A DNA stretch of 44,203 nucleotides from NCBI GenBank assembly GCA_023228295.1, contig JALOBP010000012.1:2628-46830 (forward strand), in the 5' to 3' direction. Position 1 is the first letter of the stretch. Each line of letters starts with the position of its first letter. A program made the position numbers and the translations under genes. Below, in pieces: positions 7,312 through 14,460 of this stretch. Source of the stretch: Methanoregula sp. GTDB lineage: Archaea; Halobacteriota; Methanomicrobia; Methanomicrobiales; Methanospirillaceae. Under the pieces are notes generated by a model. The model searched no databases and was not told where the DNA came from. It saw nothing but the letters and a program-made list of their open reading frames with translations.

Positions 7312-7967
7312 AACGGGGACCGGAGCCGGCAAAAGGGCTCGATGCGGCGATCCCGGCTGCGCTCAGGCGCGGCCGGGTGATGCGCTTCCAGTCGTCGCCC
7401 GAATATGCCGGCAATTTCCTGTTTTACGGGAACGGGCTGCTCGTCATGGTCTGTCTCCGGCTGGCCGTGAGGCTCTCCCGGGCAACGCTTGCGGAGATCA
7501 GTGCGGACTATGCCGGCGCGATTGCCGGGCTCTGCACAATTCCCTGCGGGGGACCGGTCTCCCGCGAGCTCTGGCTGTACTCACGGTACGGCGCCCTCCG
7601 GTTCTTCCGGGTTGGTGATGATGGAAGTCTCGAAGAGATTGATCGCGACGGTGTACCGTTCGTGGATGGGAAGCCGGTTGGTATTATGCTGCCGGCTCCG
7701 GGCGATGCCGGGTCTCCGGTGCCGGCACCGGTCGCAGGCGTACCTGCCGGTTCCCGTGCCATCGATGCACCCAGTCACATCATCGGGTGGTTGAAAAAAT
7801 GGAATGCCATGAAAAATTCCGGCGCAGACAAAGCCGGCGTAACCGGCATAGTAAATCCGGAAAAATTACCGGATGCCGGGAGCCGGGGACCGGCTGCGAG
7901 CACTCTTCCCGTGGAGCCGGGTTCCACCCAGGCTTCGGGGGATAATGGGGGTGGACCCGGGGGTTAA
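7308..7967 (+). CDS. Hypothetical protein, last gene of the overlapping operon
   Basis: The ATG at 7308 overlaps the preceding TGA (ATGA). The 219-residue product has a basic N-terminus, a central alpha/beta part of about 100 residues (EYAGNFLFYGNGLLVMVCLR, then WLYSRYGALRFFRVGDDGSL) and a low-complexity Pro/Ala/Gly tail ending GDNGGGPGG. The Gly-rich tail runs into a G/C-rich stretch that begins a diverged tandem repeat, so the C-terminus may be shaped by the repeat rather than by selection. A hairpin terminator follows at once. No family is recognised. Confidence 0.6.
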   Translation: MKRGPEPAKGLDAAIPAALRRGRVMRFQSSPEYAGNFLFYGNGLLVMVCLRLAVRLSRATLAEISADYAGAIAGLCTIPCGGPVSRELWLYSRYGALRFFRVGDDGSLEEIDRDGVPFVDGKPVGIMLPAPGDAGSPVPAPVAGVPAGSRAIDAPSHIIGWLKKWNAMKNSGADKAGVTGIVNPEKLPDAGSRGPAASTLPVEPGSTQASGDNGGGPGG

Positions 7968-8575
7968 GGCCAACGGAGGCCATTTTCACCTCCGTTTGCC
8001 CGTTTTTTCGGCCCGGATGACACTGTTTCATAAAAAAATGACACTATTGTTTGAGGAAACGCCTGTTTCAGTCCCCGATTGACGGGGATCAGCCGTCCCT
8101 TTGCCCGGAATTGGTGGGCTGCTGCACTATTACAGCGGAGGTTCTGCCGGGGCACAGGCAGGTGGTAATCTGTAACTTGGTGGCCGGGAAATTGGCCTGG
8201 CAGCCTCATGAGCGGATCGGTAATCCTCCATCGGATAAATACCGGCATGCTCAGTCTCGGTCCAACCAGGGGGCTCCTGGGGGGGTGGAGTCAACGGAGG
8301 TTGTTTTGGGCTCCGATTACCTGTTTTTCCGGCACTTTTGACACGGTTTCGTCTTTTTTTGACACTATTGTTTAAGGGGACGTCCGTTTCTGTTTCCGAT
8401 TGGGGGGGATCCGCTGTTTCCGTGCCCGGAAAATGAGGGCAACAGCACTATTACAGCAGAGTTTTTCTCGAAGCACAGGCTGGTGGTTGTCCGGAAAAAG
8501 AGGAACGGGAAACGGACCCGGTATCCATTGTTTGACCATCGGGTGATCTTATGTCGGGAGTGCTCAGTTATTCTC
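7937..8575. repeat. Diverged tandem duplication, period 321 bp, over the non-coding gap
   Basis: Two copies lie head to tail, about 7937-8257 and 8271-8575. Landmarks repeat at exactly 321 bp: AACGGAGG at 7972 and 8293, TGACACTATTGTTT at 8039 and 8360, CACTATTACAGC at 8125 and 8446, GCACAGGC at 8152 and 8473. Spacing changes only near the right ends. The copies have diverged clearly but stay alignable without gaps over about 190 bp. Both begin with a terminator-like hairpin and T run. On the minus strand one frame aligns between the copies (CNSAAAHQFRAKGR against CNSAVALIFRARKQ, TIVS...ETVS in both) but is interrupted by a stop in the right copy. It may be an old coding repeat or a structured non-coding element. 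No other gene is evident here. Confidence 0.7.
7972..8008 (+). terminator. Hairpin terminator of the 5959-7967 operon
   Basis: AACGGAGG at 7972-7979 and CCTCCGTT at 7989-7996 form a perfect 8-bp stem with a 9-nt loop, followed by a T6 run at 8003-8008. It lies 4 nt past the stop of the last gene. The same hairpin recurs 321 bp downstream in the second copy of the tandem repeat. Confidence 0.65.
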
Positions 8576-9070
8576 CGGATTCCCATTTTCTGATCAATTT
8601 TTCGCATTCCGAACGTGGGAGCCAGCGTTTATGGTTAAGCATCGATCGAAGTGCAACCGCAGCGGCACCCGGGGGGATTACCTCATTGCGGACCATCATC
8701 TCCAGCAGCCAGAGCGTACCGTGATATTCGATTCGCGAGATATCGGCCAGTTCCCTTAACGGGCCGTCCCGGAAATAAGAAATGATCCCTGCTCACGTGC
8801 CAGGATAAATACCGAGAGATCGTTGGGAGATAACTCCGTGTGTTCAGCCTGAATGGTTCCGATCTCCAGGATGAATTCTTCTTCAAGCGCGATAATCTCC
8901 ACCCCATACTTACGCAGTTCTGAGGGCGTATACGAGCGGGAGATCTCATCGGCTACGATATCTGATGTGGAAAATTCCAGGGGAAGAGAAAAGAGGGTTT
9001 CGAAGATCTCACCTTCAATGAAATCGAGAAGGATCGATGCATCGATTACACATCTTTTCTTTCCGGTCAT
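8568..9070 (-). pseudogene. PIN-domain toxin, interrupted by a one-base frameshift
   Basis: From the ATG at 9070 (preceded by AAGGA) the frame encodes a PIN fold: RCVIDASILLDFIEG with the first catalytic Asp10, ADEISRS with an acidic residue, and LSPNDLSVFILAREQGSFLISG with Asp84. It then hits a stop after GTAR near 8756. Adding one G to the GGG run at 8768-8770 restores GDGPLRELADISRIEYHGTL and a 66-residue tail to a TAA at 8568-8570; the restored Asp is the last PIN acidic residue. The full protein would be about 167 residues (DUF3368-like). PIN toxins are Mg-dependent RNases. The gene follows the XRE/ImmA-type gene by 11 bp, a typical toxin-antitoxin arrangement. The break could be a genuine inactivation or a homopolymer sequencing error. 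Confidence 0.8.
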
Positions 9071-9081
9071 GTTCGCGTCCT

Positions 9082-10110
9082 TCAGGCACAAGGCTCCACT
9101 GCTTTCGCAAGATCTACCCCGAGAAGTTCCGCGAACCGCGACCGGGTGATTGTATTTTCGCTGACGGCCCTGAAAAGCAGGAGTCGCATCAGAGTTGGCG
9201 ATTCTGCAGGCACCTGTCTGTGAGGTTCAGTCTTATGCCAACCTTTCGCCCGCATTGAGATCCAGTGACGTTTCGCAGCGGCCTGCGTAACAATGCCGAG
9301 ATCCACGGCGCGGTGAATCCATGCCGCCATGCTCATCCCGTACTTGTGTTTGAGGATATACAATTCCCGGAAATCCAGTACATTTCTCTGAGTGCCAAGT
9401 TCGCGGACCGCCATATCGTCCGGTACAAGAAATGCCCCGGCGAACCGGTGGGCAGCGATTTCTGCATCCAGATCGGATTCGATTTGCAGGACCAGGTGCC
9501 CGAGTTCATGGGCGAGATTGTAGCGCTGGCGGTCGCCGGGGAAGCGCTTGTTCACAACGATTACAGGACACTTGTCATTGTACCAGAGGGTCAGGGCATC
9601 GAATGACTCCGGCGCCTCGACCACACCAACCTTGATCCCGTGCTGCTCCAGCACGTCCATGACGTTCTCGATAGGATCGGATCCCAGGTTCCATTCTTTC
9701 CGGATTTTGTGTGCTATCTTTTCAATGTCGCTGACAGTTTTTATCCGGCAGTGTTCTGGTTTAGGAAGATCCAAAGGCTTCTCCGTACCCGTGAGATGTT
9801 CCACCATGAGGTACCGTTCCAGCCATTCCGCAGTTTTCCCGAGAATCCTTGTCTCTTCCTTTTGCGCCAGCGCTTTCCTGCACCGGTAGGAAGGTTTCGA
9901 GAGTGTCACGCTCATGGAACGGAAGAAGTATTCAATCTTGACATCAAGGGCCTTCGATAATGCGATCAGCGCTGTAGAGTTGGGGATGACGCCCCCGGTC
10001 TCGTATTTCGATATCGCCATCTTGGTGACCCCCATCTGCCCCCCCAGGTCCTCCTGGGATAACCCGGCAAGTATGCGGGCTGCCTTGATCCGCTCACCAA
10101 TTGTTGCCAT
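9082..10110 (-). CDS. XRE-family HTH fused to ImmA/IrrE-type metallopeptidase (antitoxin)
   Basis: The 342-residue product starts MATIGERIKAARILAGLSQE, an XRE helix-turn-helix (residues 5-60; GVTKMAISKYETGG). A linker follows, then an M78-family metallopeptidase domain with the zinc motif YNLAHELGHLV (about residues 205-215) and downstream acidic residues (DAEIAAHRFAGAFLVP). This COG2856-type fusion is well known next to toxins or in phage regulation (ImmA cleaves repressors), and pairs with PIN toxins have been predicted from comparative genomics. The start at 10110 is chosen because the HTH begins there; longer in-frame extensions look non-coding. Autoregulation is likely through the inverted repeat just upstream. 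Confidence 0.9.
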   Translation of the reverse strand: MATIGERIKAARILAGLSQEDLGGQMGVTKMAISKYETGGVIPNSTALIALSKALDVKIEYFFRSMSVTLSKPSYRCRKALAQKEETRILGKTAEWLERYLMVEHLTGTEKPLDLPKPEHCRIKTVSDIEKIAHKIRKEWNLGSDPIENVMDVLEQHGIKVGVVEAPESFDALTLWYNDKCPVIVVNKRFPGDRQRYNLAHELGHLVLQIESDLDAEIAAHRFAGAFLVPDDMAVRELGTQRNVLDFRELYILKHKYGMSMAAWIHRAVDLGIVTQAAAKRHWISMRAKGWHKTEPHRQVPAESPTLMRLLLFRAVSENTITRSRFAELLGVDLAKAVEPCA

Positions 10111-10129
10111 AGCAGTATTCACCCGGTTT

Positions 10130-10167
10130 AGTTTACAAATTTCTGAAATTTTTGGTATGAGTAAACT
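10130..10167 (-). promoter_or_regulatory. Candidate operator for the XRE/ImmA gene
   Basis: AGTTTAC at 10130-10136 and GTAAACT at 10161-10167 form a perfect 7-bp inverted repeat spaced by 24 bp, 20-57 bp upstream of the start codon. The spacing of about three helical turns fits two XRE dimers or a looped pair. That it is the XRE site is inferred from position. Confidence 0.5.
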
Positions 10168-10231
10168 ATCTTGGCCGGGGATGATATAAGCTGTGGTCGG
10201 GGCAGGATGGGAATGTGAAAAGAGAGGTGGG

Positions 10232-10378
10232 TCAGGAAATCTTGTCCCAGCTGCAGGCATTGCATTTGGGACAGGGGGGTAGAACATCAGAGTCCTGATC
10301 CAGATGAATAGTTTCATGATCTTTCGTACAGCGATACATTCCTTTGCCAGGCGTCTGGCCGCAGGTGTATGGCATAGA
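10232..10378 (-). CDS. Small zinc-ribbon protein
   Basis: The ATG at 10378 begins a 48-residue product, MPYTCGQTPGKGMYRCTKDH, followed by an acidic stretch and ending LPPCPKCNACSWDKIS. Cysteines at positions 5 and 16 and the CPKC knuckle near the C-terminus suggest a zinc ribbon. The PGKG-Y-C and LPPCPKC phrases resemble a widespread family of small zinc-ribbon proteins of unknown function, although the usual second Cys of the N-terminal knuckle is His or Asp here (CTKDH). GGTTATAGCC on the minus strand near 10398-10407 would act as a TATA box for a nearly leaderless transcript. The longer in-frame extension to 10477 looks non-coding. Confidence 0.65.
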   Translation of the reverse strand, partial: SMPYTCGQTPGKGMYRCTKDHETIHLDQDSDVLPPCPKCNACSWDKIS

Positions 10379-10631
10379 TAATGGTTGAAGTATTCTGGCT
10401 ATAACCTGAGGCCGAGCGGGGTGAAGGTGACTTTCGGAAGAAAGTGGAGAGGGGAGATTTTGATAGAACAAGACCATCTAAAGGATGTTCTCTTTCACCC
10501 TGCATACTTGAGGATTAATTAATACAAAATATCCCATACGAAATGTAAATGAAAATAGTGATTGCTGGGATGGATGTAACTATGTACTGGATCAACTCAA
10601 TTGATGTATGAGGAACAAGTGGGGCTGAATA
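10379..10631. other. AT-rich gap upstream of the candidate defence pair
   Basis: The left end carries the minus-strand promoter of the zinc-ribbon gene. GATTAATTAATACAAAATATCC at 10512-10533 is the best TATA-like region for the plus-strand pair, leaving a leader of about 85-90 nt before the ATG at 10632. No gene is seen. Base composition becomes clearly more AT-rich from about 10500. Confidence 0.4.
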
Positions 10632-11765
10632 ATGGGATACGATGCATTACCCAAAATATCTAACCGGCAGGAAATGTACGGAGAGCTGGAGAAAGCGATA
10701 TGCAACATCTCTCAACTAGATGATGAAGAGATAGAAGAGGAGCGCATTGCTGAAGGAAAACCCAGCCAGAAAAAGTATCTCAAATCTCTGCCCATCGAAT
10801 CTAATGTCCCCCTTGAAAAAATCCATGCAGAAAAGAATATTGAGTTCTTGCCAACTTCAGAAAAAAACCTGAAAATTCTGAAACTCACCCGAGACAATAA
10901 ACTGTCATATTCATATCTTGATATGCTTGACCAGCGATTCTGGGTTCTCTATTCTCTTGATAACAGCCTTGATATTAAAAAAGACATTAAAAAATTAGTT
11001 CAGCAGAACAACAGTCACCTTGATTATACATGGTTCTCATCAAGTTCACTAAAAAAATTATCATCTGGATACCCAAAAACCCGATTCAGCATGAAATTTT
11101 TCAACATGTTCCGAAATGAGAGCATCGGAATGAAACGACTCTCATTACAGCTTTCCGCAGAGGATGCTTCAGATATTGTTGATAGTTTACTTTCTAATCC
11201 GTTCATCGGAAAAGGGGCATGTTTTTCAAATATTGAAGTCCTTTTGTCATATAACCACAGTGATTTTGTAAAAACCCGGCTCTCGATGGATGGATCGATC
11301 AACATATCCCGAGGAAATTCCATCCACAATGTCCTGGAATTCCAACAGCAGGTTATTCAGGGACATTACCGACCGATCGTAGAAAGAATTGAGAGAGATT
11401 TTACAACTGAATATAGCACCAACGATGACGGGATAAATGTCAAAGGAGATATCCTCTCAATAAAACTTACTTCAAAACTGGAAAACCTGGAATTTTTCAC
11501 AAATAGCTTGCTGAAAGGAACTAATCCGTTCAGATTCTTAGGCTACCCAAATAAAATTGACGATGAGCATATTCTTGTAGATGTGTTAGATCTTCATAAC
11601 TTCGGACATTTCGATCTGGAAATATTCCCGGATGAATTATTGATAAATTTACCAAAGGGAACTTGTGGAAATTCCGTTGTCCGCTTATTTACACTGTGCC
11701 AGGAAAATATTGATCCTCAGGCAAAACTGACGGGAGGTGCTGGAAATGCTATCATTCCCGCCTAG
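10632..11765 (+). CDS. Unrecognised protein, first gene of a candidate two-gene defence unit
   Basis: The 377-residue product is soluble. It has an acidic, coiled-coil-prone N-terminus (ISQLDDEEIEEERIAEGKPS), a mixed middle (SYSYLDMLDQRFWVLYSLDN, KDIKKLVQQNNSH), and a beta-rich C-terminal half (EDILSIKL-type strands, DLEIFPDELLINLPKG). No catalytic motif, Walker motif or membrane helix is visible. It is AT-rich with AAA/AAT/GAA-heavy codons, unlike the GC-rich genes on either side, a sign of transfer. Its 3' end overlaps the nuclease-like gene by 20 bp and contains that gene's Shine-Dalgarno, so the two should be translated together. I do not recognise the family; a recognition or scaffold partner for the nuclease is inference. 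Confidence 0.75.
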   Translation: MGYDALPKISNRQEMYGELEKAICNISQLDDEEIEEERIAEGKPSQKKYLKSLPIESNVPLEKIHAEKNIEFLPTSEKNLKILKLTRDNKLSYSYLDMLDQRFWVLYSLDNSLDIKKDIKKLVQQNNSHLDYTWFSSSSLKKLSSGYPKTRFSMKFFNMFRNESIGMKRLSLQLSAEDASDIVDSLLSNPFIGKGACFSNIEVLLSYNHSDFVKTRLSMDGSINISRGNSIHNVLEFQQQVIQGHYRPIVERIERDFTTEYSTNDDGINVKGDILSIKLTSKLENLEFFTNSLLKGTNPFRFLGYPNKIDDEHILVDVLDLHNFGHFDLEIFPDELLINLPKGTCGNSVVRLFTLCQENIDPQAKLTGGAGNAIIPA

Positions 11766-12795
11766 CGATCATACCAAACTGATGAATCTTTCAGTCCTGC
11801 TCGGTCAGCGGAATGCATATGTTCAACCGGTACTGTTAGAAAAAGGATATCCATTAAGGAAGTTGGGATTGAGAATCCCAATACCAGGTTTTGATCCGGG
11901 TGCAGTTCCTCCACCGGCTCCCACACCGGATGCAGCATATTCTTCACATGAAAAAAATGCAGTACTATTTCTTGAAGCCAAAGGTGGTGGAAGTGATGAC
12001 GATCAGACTGAAAAATTTTTGTACGTTCAACAGCATCCTGATTATCTTATCAGGGTTCCCAACAGTGAACTCAACATAACAGATACTGGCTTGGCCATCG
12101 ATTTTGGAATTCTTTGCACGAATTTACAGAAAATATCAGAAGATCACGCAAGAAACCCTTTACCATTTCCAGTTCTGCATTATAACGAACCAGACCGAAT
12201 GCTGACGGCAACCAATATCACAGGAGCTTCGTTTACTAATCCTGATATCACATCCGCATTTAGAACTCCCGTTAAGATCCCACGCCTTCCATTAGTTTAC
12301 ATTCCATTCAGTTCCTACGATTATCAGAACAATGCAGCATATTTTATTCAGAAAATGATGATCATGATCCTTTCCCGATCAGGGAGACTGGAACGATATG
12401 AACGTCTACCTCCACTCGATGAAATTGTCATACAGGAATATCCGTTATTTACCCGACTCGGTAAAGGAGAATTTCACGAACTCATTGTAACAATGGAACG
12501 GATACTCACCCGTCTTTTTCCCGATGATACAACTGACTCCCAATACAACATTAATAAGTATCGAGAGGTAAGAAAAGGTAAAATCTTTTTAAGACGCCGT
12601 TCACTAAAAAAATTTTTAGCGCTTCTCAGTTCTGCTGCTCTAGATTATCAGCATTATCGTGGAGGGACCATACAAGCAACTCTCTTACAATTTGAGGATA
12701 CAACCAATCCTCCTCATACTGACATTTATGATCAAATCGACAATTTTTTTGATCCAACCCGTTTCTTTACTCCAACATGGGACGAGGACGAATAA
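11746..12795 (+). CDS. Candidate PD-(D/E)XK nuclease, second gene of the two-gene unit
   Basis: The ATG at 11746 follows GGGAGGTG by 6 nt inside the upstream gene; a GTG at 11737 is less likely. The 349-residue product contains a PD-(D/E)XK signature: Pro61-Asp62 (TPDAAYSS), then 14 residues on a hydrophobic strand ending in Glu77-Ala-Lys79 (NAVLFLEAKGG), then Gln87 opening a helix (QTEKFLYVQQH). That order matches restriction-like nucleases. The C-terminal half is basic and helical (YREVRKGKIFLRRRSLKKFL), suitable for DNA contact. The extreme C-terminus is acidic (TWDEDE). Composition is AT-rich like its partner. The nuclease assignment rests on motif pattern only. Position beside a toxin-antitoxin pair and an ASCH gene suggests a defence role. 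Confidence 0.65.
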   Translation: MLSFPPSDHTKLMNLSVLLGQRNAYVQPVLLEKGYPLRKLGLRIPIPGFDPGAVPPPAPTPDAAYSSHEKNAVLFLEAKGGGSDDDQTEKFLYVQQHPDYLIRVPNSELNITDTGLAIDFGILCTNLQKISEDHARNPLPFPVLHYNEPDRMLTATNITGASFTNPDITSAFRTPVKIPRLPLVYIPFSSYDYQNNAAYFIQKMMIMILSRSGRLERYERLPPLDEIVIQEYPLFTRLGKGEFHELIVTMERILTRLFPDDTTDSQYNINKYREVRKGKIFLRRRSLKKFLALLSSAALDYQHYRGGTIQATLLQFEDTTNPPHTDIYDQIDNFFDPTRFFTPTWDEDE

Positions 12796-12836
12796 CATAT
12801 CAATGAATAACGTGATTAAAGGCCTCGGGGGCATCG

Positions 12837-13229
12837 ATGGACGTTTTACTGTCAATTAAGCCAAAATATGTCAGGTCCATCATCGAAGGCGGGAAGCGGT
12901 ACGAGTTCCGAAAGACGATCTTCAAAAACCGCGGGATTGATCTAATCTACATCTATTCATCATCGCCCGTGAAAAAAATTATTGGATCGTTCGAGGTCGG
13001 AGAAATCCTGGAAGATCATCCACGCGAGCTCTGGGATAACGTGAAAGAGTATGCCGGCATCAATGACCGGGATTTTTTCTCGTATTTTGAGGGAAAATCA
13101 CGGGCCTTCGCCATCGAAATCCAGAACCTGCAGGAATTTGACGAACCGATCAATCCCTACGAAACGATACCGGGCTTTGTGCCTCCACAGTCGTACTGCT
13201 ACATGGATGGGTTGCCAGTAGCAGATTGA
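12837..13229 (+). CDS. ASCH/PUA-like domain protein
   Basis: The 130-residue product begins MDVLLSIKPKYVRSIIEGGK and continues YEFRKTIFKNRGIDLIYIYSSSPVKKIIGSF. This is a clear ASCH-domain pattern (PUA-like beta-barrel), with the conserved SIKP, KRYEFRK and YSSSPV elements. ASCH proteins are thought to bind modified or structured RNA or act on modified nucleosides, and are often found near toxin-antitoxin and defence genes. It is a stand-alone single-domain member of usual length, 41 bp after the nuclease-like gene but with the GC content of the host, so it may not belong to the acquired unit. Confidence 0.85.
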   Translation: MDVLLSIKPKYVRSIIEGGKRYEFRKTIFKNRGIDLIYIYSSSPVKKIIGSFEVGEILEDHPRELWDNVKEYAGINDRDFFSYFEGKSRAFAIEIQNLQEFDEPINPYETIPGFVPPQSYCYMDGLPVAD

Positions 13230-13584
13230 ACCTGACATTCTGACGACCACCTTTTTTTCCATCCCGTTTTGTCAAAACCCTCCGGCCACCCAAAGTGCCC
13301 GGATAACCTTCAATCCCCACCAAAATCCCCCTTTTTTCGATTTCCGGATTTATTCAGCCAAGCCCATCTCCCTATAAAACCCATACTGGTATGTCAAAGG
13401 GGCCCCGGCGACACGAAGGATGGAACAAAATCCTCCTCACGTCAGTGAAGTTTGCGCAAACTTCACCGGAAAAACCAACACCGGAGATCTGTGGAGTTCG
13501 AGAGGGAAAATAAACCTCGGGAAGAAGAAAGGAGGCGGAGCCGACCTTCACCCGGATCTCCTCACAAAAAAAGAGGAAACCAAC
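13230..13584 (+). promoter_or_regulatory. Promoter and long leader of the 13585-15494 operon, with a 22-bp palindrome
   Basis: TATAAAA at 13373-13379 predicts a start near 13400, giving an untranslated leader of about 185 nt, long for an archaeon. A perfect 22-bp palindrome occupies 13445-13466 (left arm GTGAAGTTTGC, right arm its exact complement, no spacer). It could be an operator within the transcribed region or, as RNA, fold to a hairpin. The leader ends with purine-rich GAAGAAAGGAGGCGG (about 13522-13536) and a weak GAGG before the ATG. T and C tracts around 13250-13340 may end the ASCH transcript. Confidence 0.6.
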
Positions 13585-14088
13585 ATGGCAGACTTTGTAG
13601 AGAAAACAGTAACCAAGACCGCGGTCCGCGAACTCGCGACCCCGATCGAAAATGTATCGTCATTCGACACCATCGTCCAGTCCGTGATCACCGCCAACCC
13701 GTTCGGGTGCGTTGCGTACACGGAGGCGGGCGTAACCCACCAGCCGGTGGAGAAGTCGAAGGAAACATACGTGGCAAAGGTGGTCTACCAGGACGCCCTT
13801 GCAAAGACTGTGGGGAACGAGTCCGGCAAGTACAACACCATCGCCGGGTTCAATGCCGGTGCGGCAGCAATCCTTGCCGACACCGCGCTCACTGCAGCCC
13901 ACGCGGGCACGCCCGTCCGTGATTCCGGCAGCGAGACCTACTCGGCCACGCTCCGGTGCAAAGCGCAGAACGGTGAACTGTACTTCGTGACCTTCAGCCG
14001 CGACCGGATCAGCATCACGTCCTACTCGGACGACGCGATCCGCACCACGGTCGAGACCTGGGCCGACACGGTGGCGGCACTGGCCTGA
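13585..14088 (+). CDS. Unrecognised 167-aa protein, first gene of a four-gene operon
   Basis: The product begins MADFVEKTVTKTAVRELATP and is a soluble alpha/beta protein, rich in Thr/Ala/Val. A strand-loop pattern (PFGCVAYTEAGVTHQPVEKS), an Ala-rich helix (AGFNAGAAAILADTALTAAH) and two C-terminal beta hairpins (ETYSATLRCKAQNGELYFVT) can be seen. A longer in-frame start at 13420 would run through the palindrome in the leader and is less likely than the ATG at 13585, which follows GAGG. There is no signal peptide. Strong upstream signals and three strong hairpins after the stop suggest a highly expressed first gene, as for structural proteins. I do not recognise the family. Confidence 0.7.
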   Translation: MADFVEKTVTKTAVRELATPIENVSSFDTIVQSVITANPFGCVAYTEAGVTHQPVEKSKETYVAKVVYQDALAKTVGNESGKYNTIAGFNAGAAAILADTALTAAHAGTPVRDSGSETYSATLRCKAQNGELYFVTFSRDRISITSYSDDAIRTTVETWADTVAALA

Positions 14089-14113
14089 AAAACCCCGGTG
14101 AAAATCCCGGGCG

Positions 14114-14264
14114 CTCTCAGGGGCATGCAGGCATGCCCCCGCCACGAGAGCATCCCCCCGCGATAGTGACGGATTACCGGTCCGGACCATCAGGAAAAAC
14201 CTGATCCCCCGGATTCCGTCACACCGCATGCGCCCCGTCCCCCGGTGGGGGACCGGTGGCGCAT
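14114..14264 (+). ncRNA. Three consecutive stable hairpins between operon genes
   Basis: Hairpin 1 (14114-14150): CTCTC/GAGAG outer stem and a 9-bp inner stem GGGGCATGC/GCATGCCCC with a 2-nt loop. Hairpin 2 (14166-14222): outer 8-bp stem GTGACGGA/TCCGTCAC enclosing GGTCCGGACC and an ATCAGG-A5-CCTGAT hairpin, forming a multi-branched structure. Hairpin 3 (14228-14264): ATGCGCC/GGCGCAT outer and GTCCCCC/GGGGGAC inner stem with a GGT loop. They fill most of the 210-bp gap and none is followed by a long U tract. RNA processing or attenuation that lowers expression of the three downstream genes is inference. Confidence 0.6.
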
Positions 14265-14298
14265 ATGGGGGGAGGGGGATTTTCCCAAGGAGGCAGGT

Positions 14299-14460
14299 AT
14301 GGAAGAAATTTCCGGCATAATCCTCGGGGCCGTGCTCCCGATCTATCCCATCCTGTTCGTCATCCACCAGCGGATCGGCAGGTACGATGAGATCGTGGAG
14401 GAGTTCAAACGGCTCCGGGACGAGCACGAACACATGAAGGAGGCATATCATGGAAACTGA
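14299..14460 (+). CDS. 53-residue membrane-anchored coiled-coil protein
   Basis: The ATG at 14299 follows a strong AAGGAGG. The product has one N-terminal membrane helix (SGIILGAVLPIYPILFVI, residues 4-21) and a charged helix (RIGRYDEIVEEFKRLRDEHE) of coiled-coil character, ending HMKEAYHGN. Size and layout resemble small phage or plasmid membrane proteins such as spanin-like or holin-associated peptides, but I cannot assign one. Its stop overlaps the next start by 11 bp. Confidence 0.65.
   Translation: MEEISGIILGAVLPIYPILFVIHQRIGRYDEIVEEFKRLRDEHEHMKEAYHGN

Noticed and set aside
7964..8248. 94-codon minus-strand frame in the left copy of the tandem repeat
   Set aside because: The aligned frame in the right copy has a stop, there is no ribosome-binding site, and the region starts with a transcription terminator. 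Kept as part of the repeat, not called as a gene.
10232..10477. Longer 81-residue version of the zinc-ribbon protein
   Set aside because: The extra N-terminal part has no similarity to the compact zinc-ribbon and lies upstream of the predicted transcription start.
13420..13584. N-terminal extension of the first gene of the 13585 operon
   Set aside because: It would translate the palindrome and the purine-rich leader; composition is poor and a better-placed ATG exists at 13585.
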